DNA from: Propionibacteriaceae bacterium
Lineage (GTDB): Bacteria; Actinomycetota; Actinomycetes; Propionibacteriales; Propionibacteriaceae
Reading direction: 5' to 3'
Assembly (NCBI GenBank): GCA_030528545.1
Contig: JAUMYR010000023.1
Span: 6,311 to 26,130 of the forward strand
DNA: 19,820 bases
Below, in pieces: positions 1-7,883 of the stretch. Position numbers and translations under genes: made by a program. The notes below the pieces were generated by a model. It saw nothing but the letters and a program-made list of their open reading frames with translations. It ran no database searches and had not been told where the DNA came from. Numbering within the stretch: the stretch's first letter is position 1; each line of letters opens with the position of its first letter.

Positions 1-2
1 AC

Positions 3-1724
3 GATGTCACCGCCGCGATGGACATCCTGGCCGGTGCCTTCGTCACCAAGGGCGGGGATCCGGGTGCGCTGAACCTGCTCGGCGAACACACCCTGGCCCG
101 GGCCGAGAGCCAACGGAGCGCATGGCTCGCCGAGTTGGCCCGGCTCGGTCCCGAGAGCAGCCAGATCCCCCAGCACCTCGGCGACGACGGTCTGGGCTTC
201 GGGAACTCCAACGGTTTCTGGATGCAGGCCCAGCTCCTGGGCCGGGCGGCGACGTGGGGACGCAACCCCGGGGACGAATATTTCGATGTCGTCGGCACAG
301 CCCTTCTCGAGTACGACGCCGGGATCAACTCGCTGTCTCACCCTCTCAGCCAGTACCACATGGGGCTGACGATGATGCCCCCGATCTGGTCGGACGATCC
401 GGGCAACGAGGAATACGCCTTCGGTGACGATCCCATGTACCACGTCCTGCGCTCGGCACGGCTGCGGGAAGGTTCCACCCAGGCCTTCCTGCTCAACGAG
501 TTCGGTTACCGCTCCTCTGAGGGTTCCACCGCGACCACGGGGGCTCTCGACTATCTTGTCGGGGCCCGGGATTCCAATGCCTACCTTCACACCGACCAGG
601 GCCTGATCGCGCGGATGGTGGAGGAACACGGCTCGGGCCGTTCCCCCGAGGACCGCGCCGATGTCGAGCTGGCCTCGCGCTACCTCGGCGCCGTGATCGA
701 CACCCTCGACCGGGGCGAATATCTCGGGCTGAGGGGCGAGACCCTACAGATTCCCGGCGGCACCTTCGGGACTGCTCGGGTGCCGCTGGCCAATCTCATG
801 GCCTCCCACATCGACGCTTTCATCTATGCCTCCTCCGAAAATGCCGCCCTCGACAGCCGCGGCATCTGTGAACTGACCGAGAAGGGCGAGGTCGTCGCCT
901 ACCAGGTCGGTTTCACCCAGGAACAGATCGAGAAACTGGATGCGCTCTATGGCGAGATCGCCCGCGACCGGCCGGAGCAGCTCAGCTACCACGGTGCCGA
1001 AGACCACGATCCCGGCAATCCCCCCGCTCTGGAGAGGGTGATGGCCGCCGCCCTGGCCTACAACCGACACCAGATCGAGGCCGATCTGCTGAGTGGGGTA
1101 CAGCCCTCCCTGACCGGGGTCGGCATCGCCCGCAACGTCGAGTTCATCAACAACGTCATCAACGCCTCCGAGGCCGCCCTCACCGATGAGGCGGACAAGA
1201 ACCACGTCCGGGGATTCGCCAGTGCCGTGGCCAAGGCCGGGGCGGGCAAGGTTCCGGTAGCGACGCTAGCGGGTAGCGCCATCGCGGGCCCGGCGGGGAC
1301 GGGAGTGGGGTTCATCGCCGACCAGGCCTGGAAATACACCGCCGGGGCGATGATCGACGAATGGGCGACCGAGCTGATCCAGGAGCCGGTCGACACCACC
1401 AAGGCCAACCACGCGCAGCTGCGCGAGTTGTTCGACGAGACCTACCGCAGACAAGCCATAGAGGCCGTCCTGTCCACCAACAAATGGCCGACCGATCAGA
1501 CTCCTACGGCCTTCCTCCAGCAGGAGTACCAGGAGTTTCCCACCGGGTCCTTCGTCAACGAGGATGGGACGATCAATACCGCACGGATCGATCCAGACAG
1601 CCCGCAGTTCTCCACTCAGGCTTATCGGGACTTTGAAAAGTTCCGCCGTTCCGGCTACCTGGAGGCTGCGGTGGCACCCTATCTCGACGCGATCCGCGCG
1701 GGAATCCTGGAGGGCCAGCGATGA
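3..1724 (+). CDS. Large hypothetical protein, 5' end cut by window (DUF6571-like?)
   Basis: The frame is open to the left edge: the codons before the first ATG (position 18) read D-V-T-A-A. The visible 573 residues are therefore probably the C-terminal part of a longer protein. I cannot assign a function. There is no signal peptide and no clear membrane helix in the visible part; one Ala/Gly-rich weakly hydrophobic stretch lies about 405-435 residues after the ATG. The repeated pattern of helical segments (an 'FLL...LDYLVGARD' block, then a block with 'ASRYLGAVID') resembles actinobacterial DUF6571-type proteins often found near WXG100/type VII secretion genes. That is a family impression, not a demonstrated match. 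The stop overlaps the next gene's start as ATGA, so translation with the downstream lipoprotein is probably coupled. The C-terminus is acidic, proline-poor and rich in Tyr and Phe. Confidence 0.8.
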   Translation, partial: DVTAAMDILAGAFVTKGGDPGALNLLGEHTLARAESQRSAWLAELARLGPESSQIPQHLGDDGLGFGNSNGFWMQAQLLGRAATWGRNPGDEYFDVVGTALLEYDAGINSLSHPLSQYHMGLTMMPPIWSDDPGNEEYAFGDDPMYHVLRSARLREGSTQAFLLNEFGYRSSEGSTATTGALDYLVGARDSNAYLHTDQGLIARMVEEHGSGRSPEDRADVELASRYLGAVIDTLDRGEYLGLRGETLQIPGGTFGTARVPLANLMASHIDAFIYASSENAALDSRGICELTEKGEVVAYQVGFTQEQIEKLDALYGEIARDRPEQLSYHGAEDHDPGNPPALERVMAAALAYNRHQIEADLLSGVQPSLTGVGIARNVEFINNVINASEAALTDEADKNHVRGFASAVAKAGAGKVPVATLAGSAIAGPAGTGVGFIADQAWKYTAGAMIDEWATELIQEPVDTTKANHAQLRELFDETYRRQAIEAVLSTNKWPTDQTPTAFLQQEYQEFPTGSFVNEDGTINTARIDPDSPQFSTQAYRDFEKFRRSGYLEAAVAPYLDAIRAGILEGQR

Positions 1725-2446
1725 GCCGTATCGTCTTAGCTGCTCCCCAGGACCGTCGCGACGCGGCTTCGACCGCCACCTCGCCGGGGGCGCGTCCGCG
1801 GAAGCGACTCCTGGCCAGCGCGCTGCTCCTGGCCGCCCTGGCCTCCTCAGCGCTCCTATCCTGCTCCCCCGGGAATACCCCCGCGGAAACCCCCTCGGCC
1901 ACCGCCACGGAGTCGAAGGGCCCAGACCTGAAGCTGTCCGCCAATGGATGCACGTTCACCGTCGGGGAGTCCCTCACCAAAGTCACCGCCATCCGCGATG
2001 GGGAGCACACCTATAGGATTGATGACGATCCGCAGAGTGGCTTCTCACACTGGATGGTGCTCAGCGGAACGATCTCGTGTTCGGAGCACGGCTGGGTGGA
2101 CGCCCAGCGCTTCGCCCGGCTGGTGATGAATCCATCGGGGGGCTCCACGGCTCCTTCCCCGGCCAGCCCTTCCCCTCAGGAAGGCCCGCTCCGGTGGGTG
2201 GAGATCAGCGGCCTGTCCCGGCCCTTCGGGACCGGCCAGAGCGACAACCTGCGCTTCGGCCCCATCGATGCCGCCCCCTTCTGGCAGGCCTTTCCGCTGC
2301 GCGAGAACGATGACATCTCCTTGCTGAGGACGGACTCGAAACTGATCGAGTTCAGCCCGCCCTACCGCAGGCCCACGAATCCCTTAGGCAGGACCTGGTC
2401 CACTCCCCCGAATGGGGTCTGGACCACCCCACGGCAGTCGTCTTGA
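1721..2446 (+). CDS. Putative lipoprotein A, paralogue of the next gene
   Basis: This is a 241-residue protein. The start is supported by GGAGGG at 1709-1714, six bases before an ATG that overlaps the previous stop. An unusually long Arg-containing N-region is followed by a hydrophobic core (residues 30-46) and a lipobox L-L-S-C with Cys48, so it should be exported and lipid-anchored. A Pro/Thr/Ser linker follows. The mature domain has an 'NGC-x-F' motif and, about 45 residues later, 'GTISC', which suggests a disulfide. A C-terminal 'FWQAFPL' motif recurs in the downstream protein ('FWQIFPL'). No known domain is recognised. The function is unknown; a surface, accessory or immunity role beside the large upstream protein is inference only. 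Confidence 0.82.
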   Translation: MSRIVLAAPQDRRDAASTATSPGARPRKRLLASALLLAALASSALLSCSPGNTPAETPSATATESKGPDLKLSANGCTFTVGESLTKVTAIRDGEHTYRIDDDPQSGFSHWMVLSGTISCSEHGWVDAQRFARLVMNPSGGSTAPSPASPSPQEGPLRWVEISGLSRPFGTGQSDNLRFGPIDAAPFWQAFPLRENDDISLLRTDSKLIEFSPPYRRPTNPLGRTWSTPPNGVWTTPRQSS

Positions 2447-2504
2447 TGGCGTGGTTCAACACCATGACCGCCAGATATCCCAACCGTAGCCGCCAAGGAT
2501 TGAC

Positions 2505-3152
2505 ATGAGAAAAACCGTACTCCTCTCCCTCCTCTGCGCGACCGCCTGCGCCGCCAGCTCCTGCACCGACCCGCAGGCGCCCACGCCCACCTCACCAGCG
2601 GCGACGGCCAGTTCCCCCGCGCTCGCTACCCTTTCGGCCGACGGATGCCTCTTCGAGATCAGCGAGGCCTGGTCTGGGATCACCACGATCACCGACCACA
2701 GAATCCCGCACCTCGAGGCCTACTACAGGAGCTACCCGATCTCAGAGCAAGGCAATCCCCGGCTCAGGTCCTGGCTCGTCTTCCACGGCAGGATCTCCTG
2801 CGCAGGTGAGACCACGGTCGATGCCGACAGGTTCTCCGCGCTGAGGCTCGCCCAGACCCAAGAGGCCATGCAGGCCACCGAAGAGGAGAAGAAGACCTAT
2901 CCTGATTCCTTGCTGCTGGGCAACCCCCGCAGGGTCCCTACGTCGCCGCTGTCGGCGCCCTTCAAGGCCGATGTCGTCCCCGTCTCGAAACCCTACTCGC
3001 CCCCGGCGGCGGGTTCCTTCTGGCAGATATTTCCGTTAGCCGAGGGAGAAACCCCGGTCAGCCTGCTCACCGGCGAAAGCAGCATTTCCGTCGAAGGGCT
3101 GCTCAAACCTTCGCCGACGACGAATTGGAGTCTTCCTCCGCTGGATTCCTGA
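2505..3152 (+). CDS. Putative lipoprotein B, tandem paralogue
   Basis: This is a 215-residue protein preceded by AAGGA at 2495-2499. It has a short signal peptide (MRKTVLLSLL) and a lipobox A-S-S-C with Cys20 as the likely lipidated residue; Cys15 (A-T-A-C) is an alternative. After a Pro/Thr/Ala linker the mature part mirrors lipoprotein A: 'LSADGC-x-F' versus 'LSANGC-x-F', 'GRISC' versus 'GTISC', then 'DADRFSALRL' versus 'DAQRFARL', and 'FWQIFPL' near the end. The conserved Cys pair and the conserved order of motifs show a tandem duplication with strong divergence. It is the last gene of the rightward cluster, converging on nanE. I recognise no named family; the role is unknown. Confidence 0.85.
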   Translation: MRKTVLLSLLCATACAASSCTDPQAPTPTSPAATASSPALATLSADGCLFEISEAWSGITTITDHRIPHLEAYYRSYPISEQGNPRLRSWLVFHGRISCAGETTVDADRFSALRLAQTQEAMQATEEEKKTYPDSLLLGNPRRVPTSPLSAPFKADVVPVSKPYSPPAAGSFWQIFPLAEGETPVSLLTGESSISVEGLLKPSPTTNWSLPPLDS

Positions 3153-3397
3153 CAGAGTTCACCGCGGCCCTGACTCCCGGAACTCTGGCTAAAACCGGGG
3201 CCGGTCCCGCCCATCAGCGAACCACCAGCGGCGCAGATGACCGGCCCTATCCCAGGATGGGGATTCCATACTCACCCCTCATCGGGTCCGCCGCATCAGC
3301 CCTGATCGCCGGGTCTCTGCTAACTGGTCACCAGGGGCGATGCGACCGAAGGGATGACCGCCTTCCCCGGCCGCGCGGCCGGAGAAGGCGTCCGGGG
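3153..3397. other. Intergenic region between convergent genes
   Basis: This is 245 bases between the lipoprotein B stop and the nanE stop. I see no plausible coding frame with a ribosome binding site. It contains the strong palindromic hairpin at 3361-3388 and a small ACCGG-GG-CCGGT palindrome near 3202-3213. Otherwise nothing is recognisable. Confidence 0.6.
3361..3388. terminator. GC-rich palindromic hairpin, candidate bidirectional terminator
   Basis: The 28-base segment forms a 14-bp hairpin with a single C/A mismatch at the sixth pair. Its core CCGGCCGCGCGGCCGG is a perfect 16-bp palindrome. It lies 10 bases beyond the nanE stop and about 210 bases after the lipoprotein B stop, between convergent genes. 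It has no T-run, which is common for actinobacterial terminator-like hairpins. Function is inferred from position and symmetry. Confidence 0.55.
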
Positions 3398-4066
3398 TCA
3401 GGCCAAGGCGTCGACGAACCATCCGGTGATGGTCGCTGGATGCGTGATCGCGGTGCCGACGACGACCGCATAGGCGCCAGCGTCCAACGCCTGGCGGGCC
3501 TGCCGGGGGGTATGTATGCGGCCCTCGGCGATCAGCGGTACCTCGGCGAAGCCGACGATCTCCGCCAGCAGGTCTAGGTCAGGTCCGGCCGTCTTGGGCC
3601 GGGCAGCGGTGTAACCGGCCAGAGTGGTGCCGAGCAGATCGGCTCCCGCGTCCTGGGCCGCCTTCGCCGATTCCACGCTGTCGCAGTCGGCCATGACCAG
3701 CACCCCGGGGCAGCGCTCCCGGAACCGGCGCAGGGTATCGTCAAAGCTGAGACCATCCGGCCGGGGACGCAGAGTCGCGTCGAGAGCGACGATGTCGGCT
3801 CCAACGGCCGCGACCGAGACGGCGTGTTCCAGGGTCGGGGTGATGAAGACCCCTTCCTTGCCGTCCTTCCAGAGCCCGATCACCGGAACCTCGACGGCAG
3901 CCTTGATGAGCTGCACATCGGCGAGCCCCTGAGCCCGGATCGCGGCGGCTCCGCCGATCACGCAGGACTGGGCGACCCGGCGCATGGTGTCGGGGTCACG
4001 CATCGGTTCCCCCGGATAGGCCTGACAGGACGCGATCAGCCTACCTTTGAGTGCCTCCAGCATCAC
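3398..4066 (-). CDS. nanE: N-acetylmannosamine-6-phosphate 2-epimerase
   Basis: This 222-residue cytoplasmic TIM-barrel enzyme is close to the usual family length of about 225-230. It converts ManNAc-6-phosphate to GlcNAc-6-phosphate in sialic acid and ManNAc catabolism. The family signature 'SCQAYPGEPM' lies at residues 13-22. The Lys in 'GLWKDGK' (K67) aligns with the catalytic Lys, and Glu in 'IAEGRIHTP' (E181) with the catalytic acid. 'VALDAT' (93-98) is also typical. The loop after K67 is short compared with the common 'KRDYP' form. The start overlaps the nanA stop by four bases (ATGA), so the two are translationally coupled. It is the last gene of the importer operon. The substrate made by NanA needs a kinase (NanK) first, and none is present here. 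Confidence 0.92.
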   Translation of the reverse strand: MMLEALKGRLIASCQAYPGEPMRDPDTMRRVAQSCVIGGAAAIRAQGLADVQLIKAAVEVPVIGLWKDGKEGVFITPTLEHAVSVAAVGADIVALDATLRPRPDGLSFDDTLRRFRERCPGVLVMADCDSVESAKAAQDAGADLLGTTLAGYTAARPKTAGPDLDLLAEIVGFAEVPLIAEGRIHTPRQARQALDAGAYAVVVGTAITHPATITGWFVDALA

Positions 4067-4986
4067 GCCTCCAGCAAGCCGACGCTGACCAGGATCTCAC
4101 GGATCGCGGCCTGGTCCTCGGCGCTGAACTCTGGCATCGGTGCCGACTGGATGGCGCAATCGATGATGCCCAGTTGCTGCATGGCTACCTTGAAGGCCCC
4201 GACTCCGCCGTTGTCGCCACCGCGCCCCTGAGCCACGTAGACGATCTCGAAACCGCGACAGATCTCGCCTTGGATACGGCGAGCCTCTGCCCAGTCACCG
4301 GCCTTGGCGGCCTTGGTCATCGCGGTGTAACGGCGCGGATCGACATTGGCATAGCCAGGCACCTGGCCGTCGGCGCCAAGCAGCAGCATGCCGTCGTTGA
4401 CGCACTCGTGGCCGGTGAAGCAGGCCAGCGGATGACCCGCCTCCTCGTTGAGCATGACCAGCCTACGGAAGGCCACGTCGTTGCCCGAGGAGTCCTTGAC
4501 TCCCCGGACCACTCCCTCGCGGCCCAGCTGAACCAGCATCTCGGGAGACAGCTTGACCCCGCCGATCCGCACCGGGATGTCGTAGGCGAATACCGGTAGC
4601 TCACCGACCGCTGCCTTGACCAGCCGGAAATGGTCGGCGATCTCGCTGGCCGAGTTCAGCGCGTAGAAGGGCGCGGTAACGACGATGCCGTCGATCGCGT
4701 AGGCGCTCATCGCCCTTGCCTGTTCGATGACGCGGGCCTGGGTCAGATCCATGCAGCCCACCAGCACCGGTAGGCGTCCGGCGTTGTGTTCGACGATGCA
4801 CTCCACGATGGCCTGTCTCTGGGCATCGGTGAAGTAGGCCATCTCAGCGGTGGAACCCAGGACGAACAAGCCGTCCATGCCGCCATCGATGAGGTTGTCG
4901 ACCACGCGCTTCAGCGATTCGAAATCGACCTGGCGATCAGCGGTCAATGGCGTGACGAGAGGGGGATAGATCCCTTCGAATTCCAT
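4063..4986 (-). CDS. nanA: N-acetylneuraminate lyase (DapA/NanA family)
   Basis: This 307-residue class I aldolase has the length of the NanA/DapA family. Visible features are the pyruvate-binding loop 'GSTAE' (44-48), Tyr135 in 'YDIPVR' (the proton-relay Tyr), and Lys164 in 'GVKDSSGN' (Schiff-base Lys). These positions match those of characterised sialic acid lyases (about Y137 and K165). The predicted reaction is N-acetylneuraminate to ManNAc plus pyruvate. The direct coupling to nanE and linkage to an importer favour NanA over dihydrodipicolinate synthase. The loop reads GSTAE rather than GSTGE or GTTGE, a small departure. AAGGA at 4992-4996 precedes the ATG, and the gap to the upstream ATPase gene is 30 bases. 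Another 2-keto acid aldolase specificity remains possible. Confidence 0.83.
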   Translation of the reverse strand: MEFEGIYPPLVTPLTADRQVDFESLKRVVDNLIDGGMDGLFVLGSTAEMAYFTDAQRQAIVECIVEHNAGRLPVLVGCMDLTQARVIEQARAMSAYAIDGIVVTAPFYALNSASEIADHFRLVKAAVGELPVFAYDIPVRIGGVKLSPEMLVQLGREGVVRGVKDSSGNDVAFRRLVMLNEEAGHPLACFTGHECVNDGMLLLGADGQVPGYANVDPRRYTAMTKAAKAGDWAEARRIQGEICRGFEIVYVAQGRGGDNGGVGAFKVAMQQLGIIDCAIQSAPMPEFSAEDQAAIREILVSVGLLEA

Positions 4987-5016
4987 GAATTTCCTTATAG
5001 TGATGTGTGAATGGGT

Positions 5017-5802
5017 CTATAGCAGCGACGGCACTGCCGACAGCAGCATCTGGGTATACGGGTCAGCGGGATTGTCGAAGATTTCCCGAGTGGCGTTCAG
5101 CTCAACGATCCGGCCAGCGTTCATCACCGCGATCCGGTCCGAGACATAGCGGACGGTGTTGATGTCATGGCTGATGAACACCAGTCCCAGCCCGAGCTGG
5201 TCCTTGAGGTCAGTGAGCAGGTTGAGCACCTGGGCACGCACCGAGACGTCCAATGCCGAGGTTGGCTCGTCGGCGATGATCACGTCCGGTTCGAGGGCTA
5301 GCGCCCGGGCGATGGCGACTCGCTGCCGCTGCCCGCCCGAGATCTGACGCGGCAAGACGTCGAGAGCCGATTGTGGCAGGCCCACCAGGTTCAACAGTTC
5401 CTTGACCCGTTCCAGCCGCGAGGCGGGGTCTCCAATGCCGTGAACCTTGAACGGATCCATGAGCGCATCCCGCACGATCATGCGGGGGTTCAGCGCGGTC
5501 GCGGGGTCCTGGAATACCACCGAGACCGCACGGCCCAGCTTCTTGCGTCCGGGGCCGTTGAGATGCATTGGTTCGCCGAAGTACAGCACCTCCCCCGAGG
5601 TGACCGGCTGCAACCCGACCATGACCTTGGCGGTGGTGGACTTGCCGCAGCCCGACTCGCCCACGATGCCGACGGTCTCTCCCTTGTGGACGCTGAGGCT
5701 GACGCCGTTGACCGCGTGTACCCGATCCGGGCGGAACAACCCACCGGTGCGGGCCTTGTGAACGACGTGGACGTCGCGCAGTTCAATGACTGGGGTGGTC
5801 AT
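5017..5802 (-). CDS. Peptide-family ABC importer ATPase (DppF/OppF type)
   Basis: This is a 261-residue ATP-binding subunit. Walker A is 'GESGCGKST' (48-56), the Q-loop is Q98, the signature is 'SGGQRQR' (155-161), Walker B ends in D178-E179, and the H-loop is H212. It stops just after '...DPYTQMLLSAVPSLL', so it lacks the extra C-terminal oligopeptide-transporter segment that longer DppF/OppF proteins (about 320 residues) carry. It should pair with the ATPase half of the fusion protein encoded upstream as a heterodimer energising the importer. Its ATG overlaps the fusion gene stop by four bases. The substrate is inferred from nanA-nanE next door as sialic acid; di/oligopeptides are the alternative. 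Confidence 0.9.
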   Translation of the reverse strand: MTTPVIELRDVHVVHKARTGGLFRPDRVHAVNGVSLSVHKGETVGIVGESGCGKSTTAKVMVGLQPVTSGEVLYFGEPMHLNGPGRKKLGRAVSVVFQDPATALNPRMIVRDALMDPFKVHGIGDPASRLERVKELLNLVGLPQSALDVLPRQISGGQRQRVAIARALALEPDVIIADEPTSALDVSVRAQVLNLLTDLKDQLGLGLVFISHDINTVRYVSDRIAVMNAGRIVELNATREIFDNPADPYTQMLLSAVPSLL

Positions 5803-7883
5803 CGTTTGCCCTCCTCATCCAGCACCGCGACGAGCGCATCGGTGCAGGCGTAAACGTGGTCTTGACCGTCTGGGACCGGGCGTAGCGTCGGCTTCTCGTC
5901 CAGGCCGACCCCCGGGTGAGACGAGCGGGGCGCGAACCGGTCTCCCGGCACGAACTCGCGCGGGCTGGGCACGACGCCGGGCACCTGGTGCAGGCGTCCC
6001 TCTCCCGATTCGATCGACAGCACCGCCCCGAGCAGCCCTCGGGTGTACTCGTGAGCGGGGTTGATGAGCAGTTCCCGGGTCGGCGCCTGTTCCACGACCT
6101 GACCGGCGTACATGACGGTGATCCGGTGGGCGACCTTGGCGACCAGCGCCAGATCATGGCTCACGAACACCATCGCGAAGCCGAGTTTCTCCCTCAGTTC
6201 GTTGAGCAGGTCGACGACCTGGGCCTGCACCGTGACGTCTAGGGCCGTGGTCGGCTCATCGGCGATGACCAGGCCGGGGTTACGGGTCAGTGCCATCGCG
6301 ATGAGGACGCGCTGGCGCTGGCCACCCGACAGCTCATGCGGGTAGGACTTCAGCGTGCGCACCGGGTCCAGGCCCACCAGTTCCAGGAGTTCCTCGGCGC
6401 TGCGCTGGCCTCCCCTCTTGGTGAGCTGTTTGAACTGTGCCCGGATCAGCATCGACGGGTTGAGTGAGCTCAGCGCGTCCTGGTAGATCATGCTCATCTC
6501 ATGCCCACGCAGCGCGTTGCGGGACTTCGGATCGAGGTCGAGCACGTTGCGTCCCTTGTAAAGGATCTCGCCCTCGAAGCGTGCGGTGTCGGGCAGCAGG
6601 CCCATGATCGCCATCGCGGTGATGGACTTGCCACATCCCGATTCCCCGACCAGGCCCATGGTCTCTCCCGGACGGACGGTGAACGAAATGTTGTCCACGA
6701 TCCGCACGTCACCATGGGCACCAGGGAAGGAGATCGACAGGTTGCGGACCTCGAGCAGAGGTTCGGCCTGGGGGTCGGCCAGCACCAGACGGTCGTCGCG
6801 AGCCAGCTCTACCTGGCGCAGCGCGGCCAGCCTCGCGTCCAGGCTCGCTGCCTGGGAGGTGTGGGCGGCCACGATCGCATCGGCGACGGAACCGGCCGCG
6901 GCCATCTTGGCCTCGTCGGCCTCCACATCGATCTTGACCCGGGCACGGGGGGCAGCCAAGGCGTCGGTGAGGCCCTCACTGAGCACGTTGAGGCTGAGCG
7001 TGGTGATGAGAATGAACAGGCCGGGGAAGAAGGTCGTCCACCAGTGGCCAGACAACAGCAGGGCCTTACCCTCGCTGAGCATATTTCCCCAGGTCGGGGT
7101 GTTGACGCTCGTGATGCCGGTGCCGATGAACGACAGCGAGGCCTCGAAGACGATGGCGTCGGCGACCAGCACGGTGGCGAACACCATGATCGGAGCCACA
7201 CAGTTGCGGGCGACGTGTTTGATGAGGATCCGTGCCGTACTTGCACCCATGACCTTGGAAGCCGCGACATAGTCCTCACCGAACTGGCTGAGCACGTTGG
7301 CCCGAACCACCCGGGTGAGTTGGGGGATGTAGAGGAAGGCGATGGAGATGATGACCACCGGCAGGATGGGCATCCGCGACGACAGGGCGGTCACCAGGAC
7401 CGCGGCGAGGGCGATCCCGGGGAAACTCATGATGACATCGAGAACGCGCATCAGCAGTTCGGAGACCCATTTGCGTGCCGTCGCGGCAATGGACCCAAGC
7501 ACCGCGGCACAGACCAACGCGAGCCCCGTCGCGGTGAGACCGACGATCAGAGAAACCCGTGCGCCATAGACGATGCGGGAGAAGACATCGCGTCCAGAAT
7601 CGTCGGTCCCGAACCAGAAGGTGGAACTCGGCGGCACCGAGTTGTCGGGAACCAACTGGGTGCCGATTCCCTCGATGACAATCTCGTTGTGGACCACCTG
7701 GTCGGGCGGGACGAGACCCGTCGCGTGGGGGGAATACCGGGCGATCAGCGGGGCGAACAGGGCCAGCAGCACCATGGCGGCGAGCACCCCGAGCGTGATC
7801 CGGGAACCGAGCGGCAGCGCTTTGAGGCTGGGTAGGCGCAGGCCCGGGGTGGTGAGCTTCTTACGGGATTCGGCCGACAGCAT
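5799..7883 (-). CDS. Fused ABC importer permease-ATPase (DppC-DppD type)
   Basis: This is a 694-residue fusion. Residues 1-310 are a DppC-like permease with about six helices (near 28-48, 110-132, 145-167, 173-190, 227-247 and 283-305). Its EAA-like coupling loop is around 204-218 ('DYVAASKVMGAS'). Residues 311-375 are a charged linker. The rest is an OppD-like ATPase with Walker A 'GESGCGKS' (413-420), Q468, signature 'SGGQ' (519-522), D542-E543 and H576. The C-terminal tail keeps the OppD layout ('GDRFAPRSSHPG...HVYAC') but lacks three of the four Cys that bind an Fe-S cluster in many DppD/OppD proteins; only C680 remains. Fused permease-ATPases are known in actinobacterial transporters. 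From memory, the Corynebacterium sialic acid importer also contains one. TGATG links it to the permease gene upstream. Confidence 0.92.
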   Translation of the reverse strand: MLSAESRKKLTTPGLRLPSLKALPLGSRITLGVLAAMVLLALFAPLIARYSPHATGLVPPDQVVHNEIVIEGIGTQLVPDNSVPPSSTFWFGTDDSGRDVFSRIVYGARVSLIVGLTATGLALVCAAVLGSIAATARKWVSELLMRVLDVIMSFPGIALAAVLVTALSSRMPILPVVIISIAFLYIPQLTRVVRANVLSQFGEDYVAASKVMGASTARILIKHVARNCVAPIMVFATVLVADAIVFEASLSFIGTGITSVNTPTWGNMLSEGKALLLSGHWWTTFFPGLFILITTLSLNVLSEGLTDALAAPRARVKIDVEADEAKMAAAGSVADAIVAAHTSQAASLDARLAALRQVELARDDRLVLADPQAEPLLEVRNLSISFPGAHGDVRIVDNISFTVRPGETMGLVGESGCGKSITAMAIMGLLPDTARFEGEILYKGRNVLDLDPKSRNALRGHEMSMIYQDALSSLNPSMLIRAQFKQLTKRGGQRSAEELLELVGLDPVRTLKSYPHELSGGQRQRVLIAMALTRNPGLVIADEPTTALDVTVQAQVVDLLNELREKLGFAMVFVSHDLALVAKVAHRITVMYAGQVVEQAPTRELLINPAHEYTRGLLGAVLSIESGEGRLHQVPGVVPSPREFVPGDRFAPRSSHPGVGLDEKPTLRPVPDGQDHVYACTDALVAVLDEEGKR

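Noticed and set aside
4063..4986. Dihydrodipicolinate synthase (lysine pathway dapA)
   Set aside because: Same fold, but the loop is GSTAE rather than GTTGE, and it is coupled to nanE in an importer operon, favouring a sialic acid lyase.
6501..7835. Long open frame (444 codons) on the + strand, antisense to the fused permease-ATPase
   Set aside because: It is rich in Gly, Arg, His and Asp with no motif and no ribosome binding site. It is the usual shadow of a GC-rich gene whose own frame has full ABC motifs.
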